Source of the DNA: Elephas maximus indicus
Lineage: Eukaryota; Chordata; Mammalia; Proboscidea; Elephantidae
Assembly: GCF_024166365.1 (NCBI RefSeq)
Contig: NC_064834.1
Coordinates: 53,982,001-54,046,000 of the forward strand
Direction: 5' to 3'
DNA: 64,000 nt
The position numbers and the translations under genes are program-made. The notes beneath the pieces are model-generated. The model saw only the letters and a list, made by a program, of their open reading frames with translations, was not told the origin of the DNA and did no database searches. Positions 21,505 through 33,178 of this stretch are shown here, piece after piece. Each line of letters opens with the position of its first letter. Positions within the stretch are counted from its first letter, which is position 1.

Positions 21505-21671
21505 AAAAAAAACCCCAAACCCAGTGCCGTCGAGGTGATTCCGACTCATAGTGACCCTATAGGACAGAGTAGAGCTGCCCCGTAGAGTTTCCAAGGAGCG
21601 CCTGGCAGATTCGAACTGCTGACCCTTCGTTTAGCAGCCGTAGCACTTAACCACTATGCCACCAAGGTTTC
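21505..21671 (-). repeat. AfroSINE
   Basis: Reverse short-form copy inserted in the 3' end of the L2 fragment. The flanks TTCTGCAGGT and TTCTGCACAC suggest a short target duplication (TTCTGCA). Confidence 0.85.
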
Positions 21672-21724
21672 TGTTCTGCACACAGTAGCTGTTTAATAAA
21701 TGTCTCTTGCATTTTGTTGACTGT

Positions 21725-21975
21725 CTCATGCGTGAAGAGGCAGTTTGGCGTAGGGACAAAACTCAGATTTGTCAGGAGCATTCTCAGTGTGTGACCTTGA
21801 GTAAGTTGCTTAACCTCTCTAGGCCTCAGCTTCCTCATCTGTAAATGGGAATAATAATTATACTTGCCTTAATGTTTTATGAAGATTAACCAACTGAGTT
21901 AATAGTGTCTGTAGACAGTTTTAGCAAAGCACCCGCACTTAGTGCTCAGTAGGTGTGTGAGGTTGTTGATTTTTA
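21725..21975 (+). repeat. MIR relic
   Basis: Contains GTGTGACCTTGAGTAAGTTG and TCCTCATCTGTAAATGGGAA, the MIR core in sense orientation. Confidence 0.8.
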
Positions 21976-22000
21976 TTATATTCCCTGAAGTAGAATGTAA

Positions 22001-22398
22001 GGAGCCCTGGTAGTGCAATGGTTAAGTGCTCAGCTGCAAACCAAAAGATCAGTGGTTTGAACCCACCAGCCACACTTCACACGAGAAAAGTCCTGGCAAT
22101 CTCTCCCATAAAGATTAAACCAAATCAAACCTGTTGCCGTCGAGTTGATTCCGACTCATAGCGACCCTATCAGACAGAATAGAACTACCTTATAGGGTTT
22201 CCCAGGAGTGCCTGGTGGATTCATACGGCTGATCTTTTGGTTAGCAGCCAAGCCAGGGCTCCTTTTGGTTAGAAGCTCTTAACCATCATGCCACCAGGGT
22301 TCCTCCCATAAAGATTACAGCCTGTGAAACCCTATGGGGCAGTTCTGCCCTGTTCTATAGGGTCACTATGAGTTGGAATTGACTCAACAGCATACAAT
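22001..22398 (+). repeat. AfroSINE (long form), interrupted
   Basis: Sense copy whose two halves (22,001-22,117 and 22,303-22,398) are separated by a reverse AfroSINE. The 15-base CTCCCATAAAGATTA stands on both sides of the insertion. Confidence 0.88.
22118..22302 (-). repeat. AfroSINE nested in another AfroSINE
   Basis: Reverse copy bounded by a perfect 15-base target duplication (22,103-22,117 and 22,303-22,317). Its distal end contains a partial internal repeat of the GGGCTCCTTTTGGTTAG region. Confidence 0.88.
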
Positions 22399-22519
22399 AA
22401 GTAGAACATGAGCCAACCAAAGGTAAGGAGGGTGAGATCGAACTTGGAATTGGTCAGTCAGGGCTTGTTGAGTAAGGGGCTCCAGACCAGATGCCAGGGT
22501 TGGGTAACAGGTTTGCTGA

Positions 22520-22640
22520 GAGTCCTGGATTCTCACCTGTTGTGTGATCTTGGGTAAGTCACTCCCACTCTCTGGCCTGGGTATCCAGGCGTAATATAAA
22601 TTGAGGGGATTGGACTAGATGAACAGCAAGGTCCCTGTAG
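22520..22640 (+). repeat. MIR relic
   Basis: GTTGTGTGATCTTGGGTAAG followed by CTCACTC-type wording; short and diverged. Confidence 0.5.
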
Positions 22641-22856
22641 CCCACATGTTTTATGAGTTCTGAGCTTTTAAAGGTTAAGTTCAAAGAAATGATCAAAGAA
22701 GGAAGGATGTAGGCTCCCTGCAGGGCTCCCTTACATCCAAGGGGCCTGGGGCAGGAAGAGTTGAGGTTTGGAAATGCTCTGGGATGCTGAACTGAGCTGA
22801 GTGGCTGGCGGCACCTCCTCAAAAAGACTGCAATTCAGGGACACTCCTCCTTCGCT

Positions 22857-23247
22857 AGTAGAAGCCCTGGTGGCACAGTGGTTAAGCGCTTGGCTGCAGC
22901 CCACCACTCTGTGGGAGAAAGATGTGTCAGTCTGCTTCCATAGAGACTACCCCATTGCCATCGAGTCAATTCAGACTCATAGCAACCCTATAAGATAGAG
23001 TAGAACTTCCCCATAGGGTTTCCTAGGCTGTGAATCTTTACGGAAGCAGACTGCCACGTCGTTCTTCTGTGGAGTGGCTGGTGGTTCCAACCGCCAACCT
23101 TTCCGTTAGCAGCTGAGCACTTTAAGCACTGTACCACCAGGACCCTCCTGCAAAGATTACAACCTTGGAAACCCTCTGGGCAATTCTACTCTGTTCTATA
23201 GAATCTCTGTGAGCTGGAATCGACTGGCTGGCAGAGGGTTTCTTTTT
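22857..23247 (+). repeat. AfroSINE (long form), interrupted
   Basis: Sense copy in two halves (22,857-22,950 and about 23,149-23,247), split by a reverse AfroSINE at the same internal position as the pair at 22,001. Confidence 0.85.
22951..23148 (-). repeat. AfroSINE nested in another AfroSINE
   Basis: Reverse long-form copy. The flanks CATAGAGACTAC and TGCAAAGATTAC are partly alike and may be an eroded target duplication. Confidence 0.82.
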
Positions 23248-23465
23248 TCCTTCCTCCCTGGGGCTAGGGTGTAGGGGTAAATGTGTGTGCAGCCAGTGCG
23301 TATATCTGTCCCTTTCCACAGGAAGGAATTTCTATGAGCAGTGCAGATCTTCAGAGATGGGAGAAGTTGAGATTTCAAGGGAGAGAAAAGGATACAGAGC
23401 ACACCTTATGTTGGTGTGGGACTTAACGGTTTATTTGAAACCTGCCCTGTTTCAAAAAAGAATTT

Positions 23466-23557
23466 GACTCCACCTACTTTTTGGATGTTGTTTGAAGCCA
23501 TATAGGGTGAACAGAGGTAGACTGATGCCTCCTCTCCCCATATTCCCTCAAATGAAC
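23466..23557 (+). repeat. Unassigned repeat X, copy 2
   Basis: GACTCCACCTACTTTTTGGA to CAAATGAAC, in the same orientation as copy 1 at 19,745. The two copies share GTTTGAAG, GGGTGAACA and GATGCCTCC-type words. Confidence 0.5.
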
Positions 23558-23835
23558 TGCTCTAAAAATGAAATTCTCCAAGATTGAAAAATAAAATCAG
23601 TGACACAGATATCTAGTACATTCTTAATGTGTATCCATTTTGACCCAGGGATTTAATTTATTTGTTATAATTGTTTTTACTTTTAGTTAGATATTATTTG
23701 AAACTTACAGAAAAATTGCCAGAATAGTACCAAGGACTCCTGCTTACCCTTCCACCAGGTTCACCAACTGTTAACGTTTGTCACATTTGTTTTCTCTCTG
23801 TCTCTCTACATATATATACCTTTATATATATATAT

Positions 23836-23985
23836 GGAGCCCTGGTGGCATAGTGGTTAAGAGCTACTGCTGCTAATCAAGAGATCAGCAGTGTGAATCC
23901 ATCAGCTGCTCCTTGGAACTATGGGGGAATTCTACTCTGTCCTATAGGGTCACTAAGAGTCAGAATTTACTAGATGACAACAGGT
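23836..23985 (+). repeat. AfroSINE (short form)
   Basis: Sense copy after an AT microsatellite (about 23,808-23,835), ending GATGACAACAGGTTA. Confidence 0.85.
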
Positions 23986-24017
23986 TATATGTAGAGAGAG
24001 AGAACATGAGCAAGCGA

Positions 24018-24220
24018 GCCCTGGTGGCATAGTGGTTAAGCGCTTGGCCGCTAATCAAAAGGTCTGCAGTTCAAACCCATCAACTACTCCATGGGAGAAA
24101 GATGTGGCAATCTGCTTCCATAAAGATTATGGCCTTGGAAACCCTATGGGGCAGTTCTACTGTGTCCTATAGAGTCGCTTTGACTTGGAATCGACTTGAT
24201 GGCAATGGGTTTGGTTTTGT
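24018..24220 (+). repeat. AfroSINE (long form)
   Basis: Sense copy with the GAGAAAGATGTGGCAATCTG segment; its 3' end runs into a TG/TA microsatellite. Confidence 0.88.
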
Positions 24221-24221
24221 T

Positions 24222-24261
<40 letters not shown>
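24222..24261. repeat. (TG)n(TA)n microsatellite
   Basis: About 8 TG units followed by about 12 TA units at the tail of the preceding SINE. Confidence 0.9.
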
Positions 24262-24267
<6 letters not shown>

Positions 24268-24268
24268 A

Positions 24269-24436
24269 TGGAGCCTTGGTGGTGTAGTTGTTAAGAGCTC
24301 GGCTGCTAACCAAAAGATCAGCAGTTTATAATCCACCAGCCACTCCTTAGAAACTCTATGGGGCAGTTCTACTCTATCCTATAGGGTCGCTATGAATTGG
24401 AATAGACTCAACTGTAATGGGTTGGGTTTGGGTTAT
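24269..24436 (+). repeat. AfroSINE (short form)
   Basis: Sense copy directly upstream of the LTR that starts at 24,469. Confidence 0.85.
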
Positions 24437-24468
24437 ATTACATATGTATGTATTACATCTATATCTGT

Positions 24469-25125
24469 GTCATAGGGCAAAAACAGCAGAGCCTGGTTGA
24501 AATTAAAAGTAAAGAGTTTTCATTGACAGGCAAGGCAATTTTCAAATTGGGAATCACAAGGTTCAGAGGATTCTGAACTAAGTGATCCAAAGAGGGGACA
24601 ATTCAGGGAGTTTTTATAAGAAAATACAAGAAACTACAGTAAAAATTCAGTGATTGGTTGACATTTAGGTAATAGTTAAACAAAATTGGGTGAGGGGACA
24701 TCTCATTGGTAGGAGACTACATACATTCCTAAAACTGTTTTTTAAAAGCTATAATCATTAAATTGGGTACATCCAACCTCAAAATAATCATGAGTCCCTC
24801 CTTGGGTGACTACAGGGAGGACATGCATAATTCTAAAGTTTATCTTGAGTAAGCATTTGTTCTGAGAATAGCTTTGGACTCAGTTTCCTGAACAGGGAGC
24901 ATTCTTAAGCAAGTAAAACCTTTAAGCAAACAAAATCACATTCCTCCCTGAAATTGCTTACCAAATAATTTTCTCAAGGTACTGTGGAGAGTTACAGAAA
25001 TGACAGGCTGCATTCTCGATGCGGAAGTTACTTTTGATTCAAAATGGAGATTTAGCCTCAGACCTTAGTGCATAGACATCATCTCATGTTGAGAGTCCTA
25101 AGTTAATTTGGAGTGCTCTTAATCA
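24469..25125 (-). repeat. 3' LTR of the ERVL-type element
   Basis: On the minus strand it begins TGATTAAGAGCAC just after a purine tract. It shares long blocks (for example GAAATTAAAAGTAAAGAG on the plus strand) with the repeat at 30,936. Confidence 0.75.
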
Positions 25126-26813
25126 ATCCCCCCTTTTGATCATGAATCTTATTAGAAAGAGATTCTTTGATCTTAAGTCTTCTGCCTTGCTGGGCTAACA
25201 GCCTCATCTCCAGGGCAAGTTAGTTTTTAGATTTTTCTGATCACCCACAAAGGAGAAACTTGTCTTTGGCAAGGTCTTTTCACATTGGATGGCTGTCTGT
25301 CTCCACAGACATTTAAGACCCCAGACACTATAATTAGACAGATGGGCAGCACTGAATGTTAAATAGTGGGTTGAGAGAGTAAAGAACTGGACTGAAACAA
25401 GAGACCTCACCTGACATGATGCGAGAAGGCTGAGCCTATGGTGAGAGGTTAAAGTCATGTAATTGTTTTTTTCTAAGTACATTATTTTTTTCCATAAGAA
25501 TGGAGTTAGTAGCTTGTTTGAACATATTAGATACACTTCTCATACATTATTTGATAATAGAAATTATTATAGCAACAACAATGAGTATAATTAAACCAGT
25601 TTGTAAAATATAACAAAGCCAAGATCCTATGCCTTTGGGTAACCAACTAAAGGTGTCTAAATGGGAGAGTCAAACATAGGAGGAATAGAAATGAAGCCAT
25701 GTAGCTTTCTGGAGGATTTGTCTAATGTCTTATTCTACTTCCCCTGAAGAGCTTATACAAGTACAGGAGGAGGTGTTGGCAATGGTGCAGACTCCTCCTT
25801 GTTGAGGTAGAAGGAAATAAAGAGCCGAAAATTTTCAGAAGGTTGCATGAAATCTTCTTCTGTAATCTTCAGAGGAGCCATCTATTTCCGATGTCATCTG
25901 CTCCTGGCCACAAGGGCATTTGAACTTCAGTTTAAGTCCTTCAATAGGTTTAACAGCCCAGGTGGGGGCTTCAGCCTCCTTAAACTGAGACAGATGGATC
26001 CAAGTTTAAACTCCCTGTAATTTAGCAGCACAAGGATTAGTGAGAAGGACTAAGTATGGTCTCGTCTAACAAGGTTCCAATGAGTCTTTCAATTGATGTC
26101 TCTTCTAATATATATAGATTCTCTGGGGGAGATGTTAAGTAGATTTTTGGATTTAGTTTCTATTTATCAAAGGTTTCGTTAACCTGTGAAAAAGTATCTT
26201 TTAGAATATTAGATTAAGGATTATTGGTATAAGTATCGTAAGGGAGGGCCATTTGGTTATGAAGAACTACTTCTCTTTTCATAGTCATTTCAGTATTAAT
26301 TTATTGGAGTCCATGGGCAGAATCATTTAAAACATTCTGAATATATTTAGTCAGAATTTTGGTATGTGCTATAACCTTTTCTAATTTTATTTGAGGTATA
26401 AAAATAGATGTAAAATTATTACACCATTGAAATACAGGTTTGGTCTATGGAGGGAAAGAAAAAAATGGTTTCTTATATCTAGACAATAAAACATTGAAGA
26501 GCAGCAATATTCTCATATAAGCCTTATAACAAAAAAATTTTTTTGTTTACTCAGTCTAATGTAGTTAATTTTGGTCCCCTGCAATTCTGGAATAGTAATA
26601 GTCTGAAAACTCTGTCAGCTTCTACATAAGAGTTCTAGAAATCTTGATTTATCCCAATCATATTCATGTTTGAAACATAGTGCCCTTCACAAGTCTGACA
26701 TAGTCTATTTTTATTGAAATATTCTGGTCAAGCAAAGGAAAACTTATCTTTAGATGACAAACTTAAAAAGGTCATGATTAACTTATGTTAATAATAATAC
26801 TTCTTAAAAGTGA

Positions 26814-26972
26814 AGGAAACCCTGGTGGCATAGTGGTTAAGTGCTACAGCTGCTAGCCAAAGATCGGCAGTTCAAATCCTCCAGACGCTCCTTGGAAACT
26901 CTATGTGGCAGTTCTGTAGGGTCGCTATGAGTTGGCATCGACTCGACGGCACTGGGTTTGGTTTGGTTTTTG
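26814..26972 (+). repeat. AfroSINE in the ERVL interior
   Basis: Sense copy bounded by a target duplication CTTAAAAGTGAA before and after the element. Confidence 0.9.
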
Positions 26973-29011
26973 GTCTTAAAAGTGAAAGACTTATAGGAAT
27001 TAATTATAACAGAGTAATACAAAGCTGAATAAACTCACAAACGAAAAAAGAACTTTGGATGAAAATATCTCTAAACATAATGATTAACCTTTTTATTTTT
27101 TAAAGCTTTAGATATAACACATCCTAAGACATTCAATAGTCAGGATATACTAAGGATATTCTAAGATTATTAAGTCTATAAACATCTGAATAGTAATAAA
27201 AAGCTCTGTGGGTAAACAATGTTTATTCTCTGGCTAAACCCATTGATCTTGATGATGCTAGATTCAAAGGAAATGAACTGCAATCAAGTTAGCAATAGAA
27301 ATAATAAAATTATGGCATAACATTGTGTCTTTCCACAAAGTTTCAAAGTTATCAGGAGTTTATTATAGGTCATCAAGGAACAGTACTTGAGTTATTTAAC
27401 TAAAGATCTTAGAGGTAAAAACTTTAGCTTTTCTAAAGCCAAGTGTCTTGGTTTCTTAGTCAAGGGCATAAAGTTACCATAAATTTAGAGACACTGAACT
27501 TTTGCCTTCTGGGCAGATTACATAGAAAACAGTAAATTAAGGAAACAAGTCTATTAAAATTGAGCAAACTTTGTTAGGATTTTAACATATTTTATAGTTT
27601 TTTAGATCCAGGAATTATTTTGTTGAACTCTTGCCTTCAAGGCAAACTGAACAAAGAACAAAATTAACCCTTCAAGTCAATAATCAAAGGAAATTTTGTT
27701 ATCTTAACAGTGAGAAATTTAATTCTTTGTTATGGACATTAAAGCTCTTAAAGATTTCCATAAATTAACCTGTTAACTTTTAGTTGCAGTGGATAAGAAC
27801 TTGACTATATTAAATAAATTCTCTTTTTACAAACCTTTAAAATTTTTGTTTTTGTATATATCTCTTATAGTACCTAACTACAACCTTTTAATTGGCAAAA
27901 ATGAACATATTCATTACTAAGCTGAAATATCAGGAAATCCTTTTTTGTGGCATAAAAAGCAATAGCCTATAAAATTTAATTATAATGAATATCTATTAAT
28001 TTGATATTAGTAAGTTACTTAAAAATCTTGGAAGTTAATTTAAGCCTAGATGTTATAAAACATAATTACCATTGAAATAAAAAAAGTTTAGCTTTTTCCT
28101 ATGTTTCAATTTCTTCTCTTCGATGTCTTAAAAATCTCTCTATACTTACTTTATGAAAATTAGAGTAATCAATTAACAAATTTGGATGGTTTCTTTCCTT
28201 ACTCATTATAAGGTCAAAGTTGGCTGAGCCCTCAGTCATTTTTGGAGCCATGCCTCTACTATTTCAAATGCAAGCAGCATGGTTGCCCGGTAACACAGAG
28301 GTGGCCCCTCCTATTTTAGTTTTCCCCTTATTATTGCAGCTGTTCGATTATGGTCGCAGGGGCAGTTACCAGAGGATTCCAGAGAAGGCGTTTTAAGGTC
28401 TCTTCAAGGCCACTTCAATAGAAACTATCTTGAAGGGCCTTTTACTTTGTTTCTCTTGCTTTGGACTGAGTGTTCTCCATCCTGGGGACTCAGAAAACAC
28501 TTATATGGGAGGCTAAATTTTTCCAGTCCTGTGAGCCTTCCATTTCTTGTCATTCGGGAATTAATAAACATTACTTTTTTTCCTTAAATAAAACATATTT
28601 CATATAACATCTAGCTTAAGTAACTTAGAAAGGTTTTACTTTCAAGGTTAACATAAACATAAAATCTTCACTGGAATGAATTCATTTTCATTAATTCCTG
28701 GAAATATTAAGACCATTCAATTTATGCAAGTGCTTATTTATCATTAAACCAATCAGAGTAAGTTCTTTGAAGAAATATTGTAACCTAATTTAATAATACC
28801 ATCAGGAGGTAGGAAATTATTATATTTTCATAGCCTTGTCTTTTGCATGCTTTATAGAATCCTTTAAATAAGCAATTTAGAATAATTTGTCTCTTTTTTA
28901 AGGCCTTGTTATACCAATCAAAATTAACAATTTATTCTTTTTCAGTGCACTTTTCAAATAGACTGATTTGTATGAAATTTCTTAGAGTAAGAAGCAGTTA
29001 TTTTTGGAAAA

Positions 29012-29176
29012 GAAAACCCATTACCCATTGCCATCGAGTCGATTTTGACTCATAGTGACCCTATAGGACAGAGTAGAGCTGTCCCATAGAGTTCCCAAGG
29101 AACACCTGGTAGATTAGAGCTGCTGACCTTTTGGTTAGGAGCTGTAGCATTTGACCACTACACCACCAGGGTGTCC
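29012..29176 (-). repeat. AfroSINE in the ERVL interior
   Basis: Reverse copy with flanking TGGAAAAGAAAA / TGGAAGAGAAAA target duplication. Confidence 0.88.
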
Positions 29177-29463
29177 TGGAAGAGAAAAGAGCTGCGAATT
29201 TTAGACAGCCCCATCGAAAACACCAGCCATGGCCTTTAACTTAATACAGAAACTCAGACACAGCAGCATTCTAGATTACAGGCAAGCTTCTCAAAACATA
29301 ACAAAAGAGAAAGGCTACATTTTCCCAAGGTGATCACTGAGATTTTAAATAATTTCAAGTATATTCAGCTTATAGTGTTTTTGAACATGAACTCCAAACC
29401 AGCGTCCTGGTAGCAGAGAAATCCAGAATCATTTATTTATAGAGGATATTAAAAACTGGGTTC

Positions 29464-29964
29464 TGTCTTAGTCATCTAGTGCTGCTGTAGCAGAAATACC
29501 ACAAGTGGATGGCTTTAACAAACCAAAGTTTATTCTCTCACAGTCTAGTAGGCCAGAAGTCCAAATTCAGGACGTCATCTCCAGGGGAAGGCTTTCTCTG
29601 TCAGCTCTGGAGGAAGATCCTTGTCATCAATCTTCTTATGGACTTCTCAGCACAGGAACCCCGGTTCCAAAGGAAGCACTCTGCTCCAGGTGCTGCTTTC
29701 TTGGTGGTATGAGGCCCTCTGTCTCTCTGCTCCCTTCTTTCTTCTACATCTCAAAAGAGATTGGCTTAAAATACAATCTAATCTTGTAGATCTCATCAAC
29801 ATAACTGCTGCTAATCCATCTCATTAACATCATAGTGATAGGATTTACAACACAGGAAAAATCACCTCAAATGACAAAATGGTGGACAGTCACACAATAC
29901 TGGGAATCATGGCATAGCCAAATTGATATACATATTTTTGGGTGACATAATTCAGTTCATGACA
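29464..29964 (-). mobile_element. Solo MaLR-like LTR nested in the ERVL element (fossil)
   Basis: A 501-base TG...CA repeat with flanking pentamers GGTTC / GGTTG, fitting the 5-base duplication of ERVL/MaLR insertion. A second copy of the family lies at 51,383-51,785. It lacks an internal region. Confidence 0.65.
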
Positions 29965-30935
29965 GGTTGAAATTTTGGTTTCCCAGAGTCAATACATTTC
30001 TCAGCAGGGAATTTGATCTTCTGGGATTCCTATGTAACAATCTTAAGAAACTTGGTTTCATTTCTTCCGAACCTAATTAATTTTGCTGGCTAGAGACCTA
30101 GTCTTTTATTTTAAAATATACTTTTCTAATTGGAAAGTACTTTGAAGTGGCTACTGATTTTTTAAATTGTCTTTGGTCAGGTGATGCTAATTAGGAGCTG
30201 CCCCCTCCCCCTGCAAATTGGCATCACTGGTTTTTTTACAAGATTTGGTGATTCCCAACCAAACATGCCCTGAAAATAAAAAAAGGGCACTATTCTCTAT
30301 TGCCTCTGAGGCAAAAAGCTGTGTGGAGCACTACTTTTGGTTTTCTCTGAGTCACAAAAACCTGGAAGAAGAATGCCATGGGATTTGAACAGTGTTTTGT
30401 CAGACCGATATGTACCTTCATTGTGCGAGAGAGTTCACTTGCAGGTGGCAGGCAGCCTAGTGCTCTGGTCTGTCTTGTAACCACCTTATTCTGTCACAGG
30501 AGTATTTAACACTCATGATAAGTGCTGGCAACCACCCTGATGGCTATTGCTGGTGGACCCGTGCCCAAATTTTTTGGCTTATAGCGACCCAGAGTTCTTT
30601 GAAAGTAGAATTACCTCCGTAGCTACCGAGACTTTGAGGAGTAGAATAACCTCTATCTAGACAAAATCATGCACCAATCCTAGGACAAATTAAAGAGAAA
30701 ACAAATCTGGACAAAAATGAAGAGGAAAGTAATCCTCAATAAAGTTCAAAGACCTCTACGCAAAAAGGGTGGAGTTTGGATCCGAAACGGACTTACCTGA
30801 GCCAACTCCTGAGGAGGTCCAAGGAAGCGACAAGCCAAGAGGCTCCTGCTAGTACCAGGTGGGGCTCAAGTTCCCGAGCCTCCTGGGGGTCACCTCAACC
30901 GCTCTCCTTCAGATTCCACTTCTGACACCAAGAAA

Positions 30936-31666
30936 TGGCCTACAGCCAAAACGACAGAGTCTGGTTGAAATTAAAAGTAAAGAGCTTTCATTGAGAGGCA
31001 AGGCAATTTACAAATTGGGAATCACAAGGCCCAGGGAATTCTGAACTAAGTGATCTGAGGAAGAGACAGTTCAGGGAATTTTTACAAGAAAATACAAGAA
31101 ACTTCAGTAAAGATTCAGTGACTGGATGACATTTAGGTAATGGTGACAAGGAACTTCAGTAAAATTCAGTGATTAGTTGACATTTAGGCAATAGTTACAA
31201 AATTGGGTGAGGATATATCTGATTGGCAGGAGATTACATACATTTCTAAAATTGTTTTTTAAAAGTTATGAAGTGATCATTGAATTGGGTACATCAGACC
31301 TTGAAATAATCATGAGACCCTCCCTAGGTGACTACAGAAAGGACATGTATAACTCTAAAGTTTATCTTGAGTAAGCATTTGTTCTGAGAAATGTTTTGGA
31401 CTTAGTTTCCTGAACAAGCAGCATTCTTAAGCGAGTAAAACCTTTAAGCAAACAAAATCATGTTCTTCACTAAAATTCTTTACCAAGTAATTTTCTCAGG
31501 GTATGTGGAGAGTTGTTTTTTTTTTTTTTTTATGTGGAGAGTTATAGAAATGACAGGCTGCATTCTCAATGCAGAAGTTACTTTTGATTCAAAATGGAGT
31601 TTTAGCCTCAGACCTTAGTGCATCTCATGTTGGGTGTTCAAGGTTAATTTGGGGTGCTCTTACTCA
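30936..31666 (-). repeat. 5' LTR of the ERVL-type element
   Basis: On the minus strand it begins TGAGTAAGAGCAC and ends GGCTGTAGGCCA, five bases before the primer-binding site. It carries a poly(T) insertion flanked by a 13-base duplication at 31,502-31,543. Confidence 0.75.
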
Positions 31667-31682
31667 TATGTATTATGTATAG

Positions 31683-31822
31683 GTCATCTCTGTCAAGTCG
31701 ATTCCGACTCAGAGTGACCCTACAGGACAGAGTAGAACTGCCCCATAGGGTTTCCAAGGTAGATTCGAACTGCCGACATTTTGGTTAGCAGCCAGGCTCT
31801 TAACCATTGTGTAACCAGGCTC
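31683..31822 (-). repeat. AfroSINE
   Basis: Reverse copy, shortened in the middle, just right of the ERVL 5' LTR. Confidence 0.8.
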
Positions 31823-31844
31823 TCTCTCTGTATATATGTGGTGG

Positions 31845-32395
31845 TTAAACTTGTGTGTCAGCTTGGCTAGGCCATGATTCTCAGTTGTTTGGCAGTTATG
31901 ATGTAGTTTAGAAGATGTATGATGTTGTGATCACTTCCATGATGAGACTTGATATAATGTGATCACCTCCTTGATGGGATCTGCTGTGAGTAGCCAATCA
32001 GTTGAAAGGGAGTTTTCTTGGGCATGTGGCCTGATCAAATGTAAGTGGACTTTCTGGCAAGGCTTTTGCTTGCTCTGGACTCTGAAGCTGACTCCTGTTC
32101 ATCTGACCTCTGGTTCTTGGAACTTGAGCTAAAAGCTTACCTGTGGTCTTGCCTGTAGATCTTGGGATTCATTGATATTTGCAGCCTATGAGGAAGAACC
32201 CCGCCCTCTGACCTGGTGATCTTGAGTTTGCCAGGCCCTGTGGCTACGTGAATCAAGAGAAGCCTCTATCTTGACCCACAGATTGGCACGTTCCAGCCCC
32301 TACAGCCATGTGAGCCACTTCCTTTATATAAATCTCTCTATATATTTATATGCTTTACTGGTTTTGCTTTTCTAGAGAACTCAGCCTAAGACTAT
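31845..32395 (+). mobile_element. LTR-like interspersed repeat Y, copy 1 (fossil)
   Basis: Runs from TGGTTAAACTTGTGTGTCAG to AGAACTCAGCCTAAGAC. The same family occurs reversed at 33,475-34,008 and 50,437-51,060. Family not assigned with confidence; the length and ends resemble a solo LTR. Confidence 0.55.
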
Positions 32396-32447
32396 ACATA
32401 TATATATATACACACATGTATGTATATATATACATATATATGTATAA
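32396..32447. repeat. AT/CA microsatellite
   Basis: TATATA and CACACA mixture between repeat Y and an AfroSINE. Confidence 0.8.
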
Positions 32448-32605
32448 GGAAACCCTGGTGGTGTAGTGGTTAAGCGCTACGGCTGCTAACCAAAGGGTCA
32501 GCAGTTCGAATCTGCCAGGTGCTCCTTGGAAACTCTATGGGGCAGTTCTACTCTGTCCTATAGGTTCAGTGTGAGTCGGAATTGATTCGATGGCACGGGG
32601 TTTTT
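32448..32605 (+). repeat. AfroSINE (short form)
   Basis: Sense copy close to consensus, with the intact pol III B-box-like CAGTTCGAATCTGCC. Confidence 0.9.
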
Positions 32606-32651
32606 ATATATACATATAAAGTGATATATAGTATGTCACTTGGTGACATCA

Positions 32652-32815
32652 CTACCCTGGTGGCGTAGTGGTGAAGTGCTACGTATGCTAACCAAAAGGT
32701 CAGCAGTTCAAATGTGCCAGGCGCCCCTTGGAAACTGTATGGGGCAGTTCTACTCTGTCCTGTAGGGTTGCTATGAGTCGGAATTGACTCAACGGCAATG
32801 GATTTTTTTGGTTTT
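32652..32815 (+). repeat. AfroSINE (short form)
   Basis: Sense copy 46 bases after the preceding one, separated by an AT-rich spacer. Confidence 0.88.
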
Positions 32816-33016
32816 TTATATATTACATGATATATAGTATATGTATATAGTGCATATATAATTTTTTTTCTGAATGATTTGATAGTAAGTTACAGATTTG
32901 GTGCCTCCTTACTGCTAAACATTTCAGTGTGTATTTTCTAAGAACGAGGACATTCTTTTATAGAACCACAGTAGAATTATAAAAATCAGAGAATTTAACA
33001 TTGATATACTGCTATT

Positions 33017-33178
33017 GGAAACCCTGGTAGCATGGTGGTTAAGGGCTACGGCTGCTAACCAAAAGGTCCGCAGTTCAAATCCACCAGGAGCTCCTTGAAA
33101 ACTTTATGGGGGAGTTCTACTCTGTCGTATAGGGTTGCTATGAGTCAGAATCAACTTGATAGCAACAGTTTTTTTTTT
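33017..33178 (+). repeat. AfroSINE (short form)
   Basis: Sense copy, GGAAACCCTGGTAGCATGGT to GATAGCAACAG plus poly(T). Confidence 0.88.

Larger units (their letters stand above)
24469..31666 (-). mobile_element. Degraded ERVL-type provirus (fossil)
   Basis: Two direct repeats, 24,469-25,125 (3' LTR) and 30,936-31,666 (5' LTR), enclose about 5.8 kb of AT-rich internal sequence. The orientation is minus: beside the 5' LTR lies a primer-binding site resembling the 3' end of a leucine tRNA (plus strand CCACTTCTGACACCA, 30,916-30,930), and beside the 3' LTR lies a polypurine tract (25,126-25,137). This combination is typical of the ERVL class. The interior is heavily broken, with no recognisable long gag or pol frame, and later SINE and LTR insertions sit inside it. 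The LTRs differ by something like 10-15 percent by eye, suggesting an age of tens of millions of years. Confidence 0.75.

Noticed and set aside
32448-32605. Possible tRNA genes in the AfroSINE heads
   Set aside because: The box A and box B-like sequences belong to the SINE's tRNA-derived promoter; no complete cloverleaf is seen.
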